From JAGXQV01 sp964527565 (GTDB taxonomy: Bacteria > Pseudomonadota > Gammaproteobacteria > Burkholderiales > Sulfuricellaceae), in assembly GCA_964527565.1 (NCBI GenBank), contig CAZGOY010000051.1:1-20964 (forward strand): DNA of 20,964 bases, given 5' to 3'. Positions 1 to 7,564 of the stretch are shown one piece after another; position 1 is the stretch's first letter, and every line of letters starts with the position of its first letter. Below the pieces are notes generated by a model. The model did no database searches. It was not told where the DNA came from and saw nothing but the letters and a program-made list of their open reading frames with translations. Made by a program: the position numbers and the translations under genes.

Positions 1-228
1 GCGGTCTGGTCGGTGGCCTGGGCGCCGGACGGGAAAACCCTGTTGACCGGCTCGGATGACAATACGGCGCGCCTGTGGGACGCGGACAGCGGGTGCGAGC
101 TGCGGCGCCTGGAGGGGCATGGCAGCGCGGTCTGGTCGGTGGCCTGGGCGCCGGACGGGAAAACCCTGTTGACCGGGTCGGATGACAAAACGGCGCGCCT
201 GTGGGACGCGGACAGCGGGCAATGCCGC
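1..228 (+). repeat. 126-bp tandem repeat encoding WD40 blades
   Basis: The unit at 1-126 is repeated at 127-228 and then diverges. Within the first 93 bases I see only two substitutions, at unit positions 51 and 63. The array begins at the window edge, so more copies probably lie upstream. The near-identity suggests the blade number can change by recombination. Confidence 0.85.
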
Positions 229-414
229 CGCATCCTGTTGCCTTGCGAAAGCGGCTGGATCAGCCTGACGCCGGACGGCAAGGCCATCGGCGCGGGCGAG
301 GGGCTGGAGGCGCTGACCTATTCCGACCCGGACGAAATGGCCATCCTTCCCACCCAGTGGCTCGCCGCCGACCTGCCGGAGTGGTGCGAAGCCCTCGGCG
401 CGAGCGCGCAATGA
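1..414 (+). CDS. WD40-repeat protein, C-terminal end (5' partial)
   Basis: The frame is open to the left window edge, so the true start lies outside. Two WD40 blades are visible with a 42-residue (126 bp) period. Each has the pattern AVWSVAWAPDGKTLLTGSDD, then TARLWDADSG. A non-repeat tail of about 60 residues follows and contains SGWISLTPDGKA. WD40 blades form beta-propellers that serve as protein-interaction platforms; in bacteria they often sit at the C-terminus of large NTPase or signalling proteins, which cannot be judged here. The two repeats are almost identical in DNA (2 differences over the first 93 bases), implying recent duplication or homogenisation. The stop overlaps the recD start as ATGA, so the two are probably co-transcribed and translationally coupled. 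The function of this protein is unknown. Confidence 0.85.
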   Translation, partial: AVWSVAWAPDGKTLLTGSDDNTARLWDADSGCELRRLEGHGSAVWSVAWAPDGKTLLTGSDDKTARLWDADSGQCRRILLPCESGWISLTPDGKAIGAGEGLEALTYSDPDEMAILPTQWLAADLPEWCEALGASAQ

Positions 415-2126
415 CCCCCGCTCCCCGCCCCCCCTCGCCCCTCGGCCGCCAACTCGCGCTGTGCCTGCAACGGCTCGACCCCGCCGCGCCGCCAGCCGTG
501 CTGCATGCCGTGCGGCTGGTGAGCGAGGCGATGCTGGAAGGCGACGTGTGCATCGAGCTGGCCGCCCACGCCGCGCATGAGGAACTGGAGGCGTGGGAGG
601 CGGCGCTGCGCGCCAGCGCGCTGGTGGGCAGGCCGGGGGATTTCGCCCCGCTGATTCTCGACGAGCGCCGCCGCCTGTATCTGGCGCGCTACTGGAACCA
701 CGAGCGCAAACTCGCCGATGACCTGCTGGCGCGTGCCGCCGCGCCGTTCGACGACATCGATGCGGCGCGCCTGCAAGCCGATCTCGACCGCCTGTTCGGC
801 GCGCCTCCGGCAAACGGGGTAGCGGCGGACGGGCAACGGGCGGCGGCGGAAAAGGCGGTGTTGCGGCGCCTGTGCGTGATCTCCGGCGGGCCGGGCACCG
901 GCAAGACCAGCACCGTGGTGCGCCTGCTGGCCGCCCTGCAAATGCACTACCGGGGCGCGCTGGTCATCCGCCTGGCCGCCCCCACCGGCAAGGCGGCGGC
1001 GCGCATGCAGGAGGCGGTGCGCGAGGCCAAGCGCAAGCTCGGCCTCGACGCCGCCATCCTGGCGGCGATTCCCGAGCAGGCCGGTACCCTGCACCGCCTG
1101 CTGGGCACGCGCCCGGATTCCCCCGCCTTTCGCCACGACCGCAGCCACCCCCTGCCGCTCGACGTGCTGGTGGTGGACGAGGCCTCGATGATCGACCTGG
1201 CCCTGATGTCCCGCCTCGCGGAAGCCTTGCCGCCGCATGCGCGCCTGATACTGCTGGGCGACCGCGACCAGCTCGCCTCGGTGGAGGCCGGTGCGGTGTT
1301 CGGCGACCTGTGCGCCGGGGCGGGGACGGCGCAGATCGGCTTCGCCGACGCCATCGCCCTGCTGCACAAAAGCTACCGCTTCGGCGCGGACAGCGGTATC
1401 GGCAAGCTGGCGCAAGCCATCCGCCGAGGCGACGCGGAAGCGGTTCTTGCCCTGCTGCGCACGCCGCCCGCCCCCGATTTGCGCTGGCGTGAGGACGGCT
1501 GGCGGGACCACGGCGCCGCCCTGGCGCTGCGGCTGCACCAGGGCTACCGCGACTATTTTTCCGCCGTGCGCGCGCGCGCGCCGGTGGATGCGCTATTCGG
1601 GCTGTTCGGGCGTTTCCGCGTGTTGTGCGCCCACCGCGAGGGCGGCGCGGGCGTGGAAGGACTCAACCGGCTGCTGGAAGATAACCTGCGCAACGACACG
1701 GAAAATGCGCCGCGCGGCTCGTGGTATCACGGGCGTCCGGTGATGGTGACGCGCAACGATTACCCTCTGGCCCTGTTCAACGGCGACATCGGCATCGCCT
1801 TCGACAGCGGCGGGGAAGACGGCCTGCGCGTATACTTTCAGGGCGCGGAAGGCCAGCTGCGCGATTTCGCCCCCGGACGCCTGCCGCCGCACGAAACGGT
1901 GTATGCCATGACGGTGCACAAGAGCCAGGGTTCCGAATTCGACGACGTGCTGCTGGTGTTGCCCGACACCGCCGCGCCGGTGCTCAACCGGGCGCTGCTC
2001 TACACCGCCGTCACGCGCGCCCGGCGGCACGTCGAGCTATGGGGAGAAGCGGCTATCCTGGAACAGGCCGTCAGCCGGGAAAGCGCGCGTTCCTCGGGCC
2101 TCAAGGAGCGGCTGTGGCCGCGTTAG
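411..2126 (+). CDS. recD: RecD-type helicase, exodeoxyribonuclease V alpha subunit
   Basis: A 571-residue superfamily 1B 5'-3' DNA helicase, close in size to E. coli RecD (608 residues). In the RecBCD complex RecD is the fast motor acting on double-strand ends. Walker A is GGPGTGKTS near residues 159-167. Walker B is VLVVDEAS near 252-259. A C-terminal helicase motif, TVHKSQGSEFDDV, lies near 501-513, and YTAVTRARRHVELW follows close to the end. The start at 411 was chosen because it forms an ATGA overlap with the preceding gene and begins the RecD-like N-terminal region; the frame stays open upstream, but that stretch is antisense-like shadow of the WD40 gene. recB and recC are not in the window. 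The presence of a WD40 gene directly upstream, where recB is normally expected, is unusual. Confidence 0.93.
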   Translation: MTPAPRPPSPLGRQLALCLQRLDPAAPPAVLHAVRLVSEAMLEGDVCIELAAHAAHEELEAWEAALRASALVGRPGDFAPLILDERRRLYLARYWNHERKLADDLLARAAAPFDDIDAARLQADLDRLFGAPPANGVAADGQRAAAEKAVLRRLCVISGGPGTGKTSTVVRLLAALQMHYRGALVIRLAAPTGKAAARMQEAVREAKRKLGLDAAILAAIPEQAGTLHRLLGTRPDSPAFRHDRSHPLPLDVLVVDEASMIDLALMSRLAEALPPHARLILLGDRDQLASVEAGAVFGDLCAGAGTAQIGFADAIALLHKSYRFGADSGIGKLAQAIRRGDAEAVLALLRTPPAPDLRWREDGWRDHGAALALRLHQGYRDYFSAVRARAPVDALFGLFGRFRVLCAHREGGAGVEGLNRLLEDNLRNDTENAPRGSWYHGRPVMVTRNDYPLALFNGDIGIAFDSGGEDGLRVYFQGAEGQLRDFAPGRLPPHETVYAMTVHKSQGSEFDDVLLVLPDTAAPVLNRALLYTAVTRARRHVELWGEAAILEQAVSRESARSSGLKERLWPR

Positions 2127-2175
2127 CGAATCGCGCCGCCCGCGCTGCTGTGGTATCCTTGGCGCCGGATTTTTT

Positions 2176-2472
<297 letters not shown>

Positions 2473-2811
2473 ATGACTGCCATGACACGCATTGATGATG
2501 TTTACCAGCCCGTGTCTGATCTGGCCCACGAATTAGGCCACCGCATTCGTGCCGCCCGAATTCGGCGGAAGATCAGCCAGCATGACCTGGCCGGTAGAAC
2601 CGGACTATCCCGCTCGTCCATTCAGGCGCTGGAACGGGGTGAATTGAGCGTATCGCTGGGCATCGTTCTCAAGGTGTTGTGGCACCTTGGCCTTACTGAT
2701 GCAATTGCCTTGATTGCCGATCCTGGCCTGGATCGGGATGGTCTCACGCTATCGCTCAGCACCGACAAAATGCGTGTCTATGCCCCCAGAAAGATCAACA
2801 ATGACTTCTGA
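2473..2811 (+). CDS. HipB-like antitoxin, XRE-family HTH regulator
   Basis: A 112-residue protein with a helix-turn-helix of the XRE/Cro type at about residues 22-75, seen in LGHRIRAARIRRKISQHDLA followed by GRTGLSRSSIQALERGE. In HipBA modules this small protein binds and neutralises the HipA kinase and represses the operon. It overlaps the downstream hipA-like gene by 11 bases, the usual coupling for this pair. The start could be at 2473 or at the in-frame ATG at 2482; neither has a strong ribosome binding site. Base composition is visibly less GC-rich than that of recD or the nif genes, suggesting acquisition by transfer. Confidence 0.85.
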   Translation: MTAMTRIDDVYQPVSDLAHELGHRIRAARIRRKISQHDLAGRTGLSRSSIQALERGELSVSLGIVLKVLWHLGLTDAIALIADPGLDRDGLTLSLSTDKMRVYAPRKINNDF

Positions 2812-4027
2812 CCGGGAAGCGCTTTTCCTCTGGATATACCTGCCCGGCACCACGACCCCTGTGGTGGCAGGTCGGCTCGATGCAAATCGTACGGTTGCGG
2901 GCTCCGTGGGTAAATTCGTTTATGGCAAGTCCTACCTGGATCGCACGAACGCCATCCCGCTCGATCCCGTGACCTTGCCGCTCAATAGCAGTGAATATGC
3001 TTTCACTGCCCTCAAAGGGTTTCCAGGGGTTGCCCTTGACGCCTGCCCGGATCACTGGGGCAAGCGGGTGATACACCGAATTTACGGAACACAAATTGAC
3101 CCCGAAGGGTATCTGCTGCTCAATGATCCGGGCCGGGCCGGTGCCCTGGCGTTCTCCCGGTCTTCCGACGAACCCCCTGTCGAACTTTCCAGCCGTGAAT
3201 TCTCCCTGGCGGAACTTTTGGCCGCGACCATAGCTGTGGAAGCAGATCAGGAAGCCGCCCCGGAATTGCTGTGCGCCTTGCATCCGGGAACCGGGGGCGC
3301 TCGCCCCAAGTGCAATGTTGTGGATCAGGATGGCGTGTGGATCGCCAAGTTTCCGAGCATCGCGGACCCTCACTGGGTCAGCGTTCCGCGTCTGGAACAT
3401 GCCACAATGCTTCTGGGCCAAAAGTGCGGCATCAATACCGCCCGGACCCGCCTGGAGGTGGTTGATGGCACAGATGTTTGCCTGGTGAAACGGTTTGACC
3501 GTGAAATACAGGATGGACAAGTAGTTCGCCGTGGTTACGTCAGTGCCCGCACCGTATTTTACGCGGACCCAAATTTTACGAAATATGGCATTGAGTCCTA
3601 TGGTCGCCTATCCACATGGATGACTCGTTACGGCTGTCATTCAGATGAACGTGAACAGCTTTTCCGGCGCATGGTTTTCAACTGCGCCGTGCGCAACTCT
3701 GACGATCACGACCTGAATCATGGCCTGGTGCATGTGAATAACACCCAGTACCGCCTTGCAGAAGCCTTTGACGTATTGCCCGTGTTGACCCCTCACTCCA
3801 TCCACCAGCATGCCTTGGTCATTGGGGATACAGCCGCTGGGACGGTCAGCAATCTGGTAAGCAATACCACTGCTTTTGGCCTGCCGCGCAGCCAGGCCCA
3901 TGAGATTGTCAGGGACATGCAAGAAATGGTGAAAACACACTGGCAGGAAACTTTGTACGAGGCCGGAATGGGGGATGAGGAAATTCGGCGACTGGAACCT
4001 TTTTTTAAGGAAATTCCCACTCGGTAG
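2801..4027 (+). CDS. HipA-like serine/threonine kinase toxin
   Basis: 408 residues, in the usual HipA range (about 400-440). HipA kinases cause growth arrest by phosphorylating targets such as glutamyl-tRNA synthetase. Visible motifs are the nucleotide-binding loop GTGGARPK (about 163-170) followed by WIAKFPS, whose lysine is about residue 183. The catalytic loop is NSDDHDLNHG (299-308) and the metal-binding segment is AFDVLP. The start at 2801 was chosen because it gives an 11-base overlap with the antitoxin gene and starts just before the conserved LFLWIYLPG strand; the frame extends upstream inside the antitoxin gene. The position before the GGARPK loop, where many HipA proteins carry an autophosphorylated serine, reads PGTGG here, so regulation by autophosphorylation may differ. 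The gene converges on the nif operon. Confidence 0.9.
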   Translation: MTSDREALFLWIYLPGTTTPVVAGRLDANRTVAGSVGKFVYGKSYLDRTNAIPLDPVTLPLNSSEYAFTALKGFPGVALDACPDHWGKRVIHRIYGTQIDPEGYLLLNDPGRAGALAFSRSSDEPPVELSSREFSLAELLAATIAVEADQEAAPELLCALHPGTGGARPKCNVVDQDGVWIAKFPSIADPHWVSVPRLEHATMLLGQKCGINTARTRLEVVDGTDVCLVKRFDREIQDGQVVRRGYVSARTVFYADPNFTKYGIESYGRLSTWMTRYGCHSDEREQLFRRMVFNCAVRNSDDHDLNHGLVHVNNTQYRLAEAFDVLPVLTPHSIHQHALVIGDTAAGTVSNLVSNTTAFGLPRSQAHEIVRDMQEMVKTHWQETLYEAGMGDEEIRRLEPFFKEIPTR

Positions 4028-4216
4028 ATTGAGCGGTAGCTGCCACAAAGGGCTTTCTTGCAGGGACCGGTAGCCGCTCGTGCAAAACTTGCACGAACTG
4101 GCCGCCTCGGGCCGATTCAGGCCACCCTTTATGATGCCGGCAATTTCAGCGAAGACGTGATCGAGCGAGGTTTGGTGGCATGCCCGGCAGAAGTATCGGT
4201 TCCGGCGCCGTCCACC
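4028..4216. other. Convergent intergenic region, hipA-like gene to nifW
   Basis: No gene is supported. The region holds one perfect hairpin (listed separately) and otherwise shows nothing I recognise. Transcripts from both sides must end here or read through. Confidence 0.4.
4078..4096. terminator. 8-bp perfect hairpin, possible bidirectional terminator
   Basis: TCGTGCAA, loop AAC, TTGCACGA: a perfect 8-bp stem between two converging genes. No T-tract follows on either strand, so it is not a textbook intrinsic terminator. It may instead protect transcript 3' ends or bind a regulator. Confidence 0.35.
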
Positions 4217-4537
4217 CTACAAATTCAAGCGCAAACCGGCCAGCGAGATGGTTTGCACGCCCTCCGCGTTGCGCAGCACCTTGAAGACTTTTTCCTTGAT
4301 CGGCGTGGAGTGCACGAAATCCTGGTAGGCCCTGGTCAACAACCTGCGGCATACCGCGCGCAGCTCCGCTTCCTCCATTTCCGCCAATCCGGGTTCCTGG
4401 CGCAGATACTGGTGAAAACGCTGCATGATGTGCAGACGGCTGACGGCGGCTACCTGAGGCTGGTAGTCGATGCCGAAGTGATCCAGAAATTCCTCCACCG
4501 TGGAAAGCGGTTTCAATACGTGAGCCAGCATGTTCAT
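4217..4537 (-). CDS. nifW: NifW, nitrogenase-stabilising/protective protein
   Basis: A 106-residue protein matching NifW in size and in its LSTVEEFLDHFGIDYQP N-terminal segment and the C-terminal region ending VFKVLRNAEGVQTISLAG. NifW associates with the MoFe protein and helps protect it from oxygen or aids its maturation. The start at 4537 was chosen because AAGGGG lies about 6 bases upstream; the frame remains open further upstream inside nifV. It begins 11 bases after the nifV stop and is the last gene of the nif operon. Confidence 0.9.
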   Translation of the reverse strand: MNMLAHVLKPLSTVEEFLDHFGIDYQPQVAAVSRLHIMQRFHQYLRQEPGLAEMEEAELRAVCRRLLTRAYQDFVHSTPIKEKVFKVLRNAEGVQTISLAGLRLNL

Positions 4538-4548
4538 GATGTCCCCTT

Positions 4549-5685
4549 TCAGATTTCGGAACGTCCCGGCGAAATGCCGGACGATTCCAGGTAAAAGCGT
4601 TTCAGTTCGTCGGCGCCGGGCGCGCGCTTCTGCGCCTCGGCATAGCGCCGGATGTGTGCCAGGATGGCGCGCGCGCGCAGTTTGTCGAGCAAAATGCCGA
4701 GCTTCGCGTAGGCATTGATGACCGCGCTGCACCCGGAATGCTTGCCCAGCACCATGCGGTGGCCGCGCCCGACCTCGCGCGGGTCGAAGCCCTGGTAGTT
4801 GTCGGGATGCTTGATTAGGCCATCGACGTGGATGCCGGCCTCGTGGGTGAACACCGCGTTGCCGACGATGCTCTTGTTGAGCGCCACCGCACGCCCCGAG
4901 GCGCGCTCGACGAGACGGGAGATTTCCGGGAAACGCTGCGTCTCGACGCCGGTTTCCATGCCGTAAAGATGGTGCAGCGCCATCACCGCCTCTTCCAGCG
5001 GCGCGTTGCCGGCGCGCTCGCCCAGCCCGTTGACGGTGGTGTTGACGTGCGTCGCGCCGGCACGCGCCGCCGCCAGGGTATTGGCGGTCGCCAGGCCGAG
5101 ATCGTCGTGGGCGTGCATTTCCAGCTCGATGCCGCTGACGCTGCGCAGGCTGCGCAACATGTCATGGGTGGCGAAGGGGTCGAGCACGCCGAGCGTATCG
5201 GCAAAGCGGAAACGCCGCGCACCGGACTCCTCCGCCGCCTCGATCACGCGCATCAGGAATTCGAGATCGGCGCGCGAGGCGTCTTCGCCGCCGACGCTGA
5301 CCTCCATGCCCAAGTCCAGGGCGGCGGGCACGAAACGGCGGATGGCATCCAGCACCCACGCGCGGTTCTGCCGCAATTTGTGCGCGATCTGGATGTCCGA
5401 AACCGGGATCGACAAATTGACCCTGCCCACCCCGCACTGCGCGGCGGCACGGACATCCTCGCCGCACATGCGCCCCCACACCATCAGGCGTGCCGGTAGG
5501 CGCAACGCGGCGACGGCGCGGATATCCTCGCGCTCCGCCGCGCCCATCGCCGGAATGCCGATTTCCAGTTCGGGCACGCCGGCCTGCGCCAGGGCGCGGG
5601 CAATTTCCAGCTTTTCCGCGATACGGAAAGCCACGCCGGCGGTCTGTTCGCCGTCGCGCAAGGTCGTGTCGTTGATGGTGATCAT
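4549..5685 (-). CDS. nifV: Homocitrate synthase NifV
   Basis: 378 residues, normal for NifV. It condenses acetyl-CoA with 2-oxoglutarate to give R-homocitrate, the organic ligand of the iron-molybdenum cofactor. The DRE-TIM metallolyase signature DTTLRDGEQ is at residues 6-14. The metal-binding HAHDDLG (His191, His193) and the GLGERAGNA segment (220-228) are present. It starts 4 bases after nifQ ends and is followed closely by nifW, so it is inside the same operon. The nif context and motif order favour NifV over isopropylmalate synthase or lysine-type homocitrate synthase. Confidence 0.95.
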   Translation of the reverse strand: MITINDTTLRDGEQTAGVAFRIAEKLEIARALAQAGVPELEIGIPAMGAAEREDIRAVAALRLPARLMVWGRMCGEDVRAAAQCGVGRVNLSIPVSDIQIAHKLRQNRAWVLDAIRRFVPAALDLGMEVSVGGEDASRADLEFLMRVIEAAEESGARRFRFADTLGVLDPFATHDMLRSLRSVSGIELEMHAHDDLGLATANTLAAARAGATHVNTTVNGLGERAGNAPLEEAVMALHHLYGMETGVETQRFPEISRLVERASGRAVALNKSIVGNAVFTHEAGIHVDGLIKHPDNYQGFDPREVGRGHRMVLGKHSGCSAVINAYAKLGILLDKLRARAILAHIRRYAEAQKRAPGADELKRFYLESSGISPGRSEI

Positions 5686-5689
5686 GGTC

Positions 5690-6226
5690 TTACCCAGCTT
5701 CCGGGCCGAAGCAATCTTTGTAATCGCCGCACACCGCGCAACTCGGGGCGCGGCAGGCTTGCACCTCGGCGCGTTCGCAGAGTTGCTTGTAGAAGAATTT
5801 CTTCCACTTCATGTTGCCGCTGTTCCTGGCGTAAAGCAGGGGGAAGTGGCTTTGCAACAGCTCGGACAATTCCTGGCGGTTGGCCAGGCCGAGGTCTTGC
5901 CACAAATGGTTGCCGCCCAGGCAGGCGGCGGCGACGGCGCTGGCGAGCCACAGAGTTTCGTCGCTGCCGTCGCGGCGGTGTTCGACAAGAAGATCGAGCA
6001 GATCCTGGAATTCGTCGTCGCGCAGCGGGGCGCAGCCGCCGGGCAAGGTCATGCACCCGGCGCCGGTTTCCGGAAAATAACGCGCCAGCAGCCGCTCGAA
6101 ATCGTCCGAGGCGATAGCACGCAGCATGGCGGGGCGGTATTCCTCCGAACCGATCACCCAGGCAAGCGCGCGGGTGGTGACGGCGGTGGCGTTGCTGGCA
6201 CGGCTCAACAGTTGTTGGCGATTCAT
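5690..6226 (-). CDS. nifQ: NifQ, molybdenum donor for cofactor synthesis
   Basis: 178 residues. NifQ carries a Mo-Fe-S cluster and supplies molybdenum to the NifEN/NifH cofactor machinery. The diagnostic C-terminal cysteine motif C-x4-C-x2-C-x5-C is complete (Cys158, 163, 166, 172) and is preceded by the conserved MKWKKFFYKQLCE. I chose the ATG at 6226 because CGGGAG lies about 8 bases upstream. A longer frame from TTG at 6262 adds 12 residues (MAVPAPLAGSRN) with no family resemblance that I recognise. It lies between the small Rossmann-fold gene and nifV, with only 4 bases before nifV. Confidence 0.93.
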   Translation of the reverse strand: MNRQQLLSRASNATAVTTRALAWVIGSEEYRPAMLRAIASDDFERLLARYFPETGAGCMTLPGGCAPLRDDEFQDLLDLLVEHRRDGSDETLWLASAVAAACLGGNHLWQDLGLANRQELSELLQSHFPLLYARNSGNMKWKKFFYKQLCERAEVQACRAPSCAVCGDYKDCFGPEAG

Positions 6227-6288
6227 GTTCCGGCTCCCGGCAAGGGGCGCAGGGACAGCCAAAGGGCCGCGCCTGCGCGGATGGCGGA

Positions 6289-6660
6289 TTAGCGCTGCGG
6301 ATGAACGTCCGGCAGGCTCCTCTGGTTTTCCATCAGGGTGAGCATCAGGTGCGCCATGCGTTCGGGGGCAACGATGGTATGCAGGTTGCCCTGAGCGGCG
6401 TATTTTCCGAGCAGTTCCTCGGCGACGTTGGTGCCGCCGCTCAAGTCGAACACCACGTCGACCTTGTCGCCTTCGGCGACCAGTTCATCGAGGGACAGCA
6501 CCTTGACATGGGATTGGGCGGCGGCTGCCTTGGCCAGCGTTTCGGCTTTTTCGACGGCAGCAACGACTTTGACGCCGCTGACGTTCTCGTTCAGCAGTTC
6601 GTTGAGGAACACCGAGCCGACACGCCCCAGACCGACGATTGCGATATTGTGCTTCTTCAC
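6289..6660 (-). CDS. Small Rossmann-fold (NAD(P)-binding-like) protein in the nif operon
   Basis: 123 residues starting at GTG (6660), with AAGGAGAAA about 5 bases upstream. The N-terminus is a beta strand, then the dinucleotide-binding loop GLGRVG (residues 10-15), as in homoserine dehydrogenase or TrkA-type NAD-binding domains. A second strand region, KVDVVFDLSGGTNVAEELL, and a C-terminal TIVAPERMAHLMLTLMENQ follow. No catalytic domain follows, so the protein would be a lone nucleotide-binding domain. Its position between a 58-codon ORF and nifQ, in the same direction and with a good ribosome site, implies a nitrogen-fixation role. The exact function is unknown to me; redox or energy sensing is only speculation. 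Confidence 0.8.
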   Translation of the reverse strand: MKKHNIAIVGLGRVGSVFLNELLNENVSGVKVVAAVEKAETLAKAAAAQSHVKVLSLDELVAEGDKVDVVFDLSGGTNVAEELLGKYAAQGNLHTIVAPERMAHLMLTLMENQRSLPDVHPQR

Positions 6661-6746
6661 GACTTTCTCCTTATGGTGATGCTGGTTGAAAATTCCTTGA
6701 GCTGCTCTGAGCAGGCCGCTGCCGCCTTGCCTACATCCCGGCCGGT

Positions 6747-6923
6747 TCAGCGCTTGAGCAGCTTTTCCAGTTCGGCCTTGCCGGGCTCGGGCTGTTTCAT
6801 CAATTCGAAGATCAGCTGCACCAGTTGACGGTGACCTTTTTCCGCATCGCGGGCGAATTTCAGGGCATGCAGCGCGACATCCTCGGCGCTGGCGAAATTG
6901 ATGTATCCGACGTTTTCATCCAT
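6747..6923 (-). CDS. 58-residue protein of unknown function in the nif operon
   Basis: An ATG frame of 58 codons preceded by AGGAGAG about 5 bases upstream, which supports translation. The protein starts MDENVGYINFASAEDVALHA and is predicted to be mostly helical, rich in Glu, Lys and Leu, and without cysteines. It ends with a charged helix (KAELEKLLKR). It lies 86 bases upstream of the Rossmann-fold gene and downstream of a large hairpin, in the same direction as the nif genes. I do not recognise a family. Codon use (strong GC third positions) matches the surrounding nif genes, which argues that it is a real gene. Confidence 0.72.
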   Translation of the reverse strand: MDENVGYINFASAEDVALHALKFARDAEKGHRQLVQLIFELMKQPEPGKAELEKLLKR

Positions 6924-6971
6924 GTTTCTCTCCTAAATATAAAATCTATTCAACCGTGGTTTCCGGCATTG

Positions 6972-7030
6972 GTAGGAGCGACCTCCTGGTCGCGATTTGC
7001 GAAATGTCGCGACCGGGAGGTCGCTCCTAC
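6972..7030. repeat. REP-like inverted repeat, 24-bp arms
   Basis: Left arm 6972-6995 (starts GTAGGAGCGACCTCC) and right arm 7007-7030 (ends GGAGGTCGCTCCTAC) are complementary with one mismatch, around an 11-base spacer. The GTAGGAGCGACC...GGTCGCGA pattern resembles repetitive extragenic palindromes scattered in many gamma- and betaproteobacterial genomes. In the nif transcript it would form a very stable hairpin between fdxB and the 58-codon ORF. It could protect the upstream mRNA, attenuate transcription, or mark a mobile REP insertion. No T-tract follows. Confidence 0.88.
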
Positions 7031-7042
7031 AATTTCGAAACG

Positions 7043-7351
7043 TCAAACCGGCATCGGCGCGTGGGTGTAGCACTTCTTCGGGCAAATCTTGGCGCAGGCT
7101 TCGCAGCCGGTGCAGTTTTCGCCCTTGGCGACGGCCATGACCTTTTTTTCGTATTCGTCGTCATCGTCATCGTCGTCGGGATCGACGGCGATGAATTCGC
7201 CTTCCTCGTCGACACCCATCAGTTGCAGGACATCGCGCCCGCACACCTTGAAACAGCGGCCGCAGCCGATGCATTTTTCGATATTGATGCCCTTGACGAA
7301 CTGCGGCACCCATTCGATGCCGCTGGGCAGGGTTACGGAAAATACCGACAT
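7043..7351 (-). CDS. fdxB: Ferredoxin III, nif-specific, 2[4Fe-4S]
   Basis: 102 residues with two cluster motifs: Cys27-x2-Cys30-x2-Cys33-x3-Cys37 and Cys80-x2-Cys83-x2-Cys86-x3-Cys90, with an extra Cys94. The spacing and the EWVPQFVKGINIEKCIGCGR segment fit nif-specific ferredoxin III (FdxB), a low-potential electron carrier serving nitrogenase or cofactor assembly. A very acidic insert, with seven consecutive Asp at about residues 59-65, separates the two motifs. A good ribosome site (AAGGAGAG) precedes the ATG. It lies just downstream of the DUF683 gene and is the last gene before the REP-like hairpin. Confidence 0.93.
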   Translation of the reverse strand: MSVFSVTLPSGIEWVPQFVKGINIEKCIGCGRCFKVCGRDVLQLMGVDEEGEFIAVDPDDDDDDDEYEKKVMAVAKGENCTGCEACAKICPKKCYTHAPMPV

Positions 7352-7375
7352 GTTGCTCTCCTTGAAAAATACAAT

Positions 7376-7564
7376 TCAGTTGCCGACCCGTTGCTTGCGT
7401 GCTTCCGTCAGCGCTTGGTAGGCCTCGAAGGTGCGCGCCGCCACCTCGGGAATTTTTTCCCAGTTGAGCGGCAGTTCCTCGGACAAATCGTGCAAGTCCA
7501 TCTTGAGCTGGGTCGCCTGGGCGTTGAGTTTCCTGATCTGCGCCTTGAGTGCGTCGTCATCCAT
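7376..7564 (-). CDS. DUF683 (CCE_0567-type) nif-associated small protein
   Basis: 62 residues, a predicted helical hairpin. The pattern ALKAQIRKLNAQATQLKMDL followed by LPLNWEKIPEVAARTF matches the small DUF683 proteins found beside nifX in diazotrophs. Its biochemical role is not settled. It overlaps the upstream DUF269 gene by 8 bases, so the two are translationally coupled; GAGGTG lies about 9 bases before the ATG. Confidence 0.87.
   Translation of the reverse strand: MDDDALKAQIRKLNAQATQLKMDLHDLSEELPLNWEKIPEVAARTFEAYQALTEARKQRVGN

Noticed and set aside
318..1538. A 406-codon open frame on the minus strand opposite recD
   Set aside because: Shadow of recD; no motif, no ribosome site, low-complexity composition.
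6227..6262. TTG start extending NifQ by 12 residues
   Set aside because: The ATG at 6226 has a better ribosome site, and the extra residues are proline/alanine-rich without family resemblance.
5006..6292. A 428-codon plus-strand frame across nifV and nifQ
   Set aside because: Both nifV and nifQ are complete with diagnostic motifs on the other strand; this frame has no recognisable domain.
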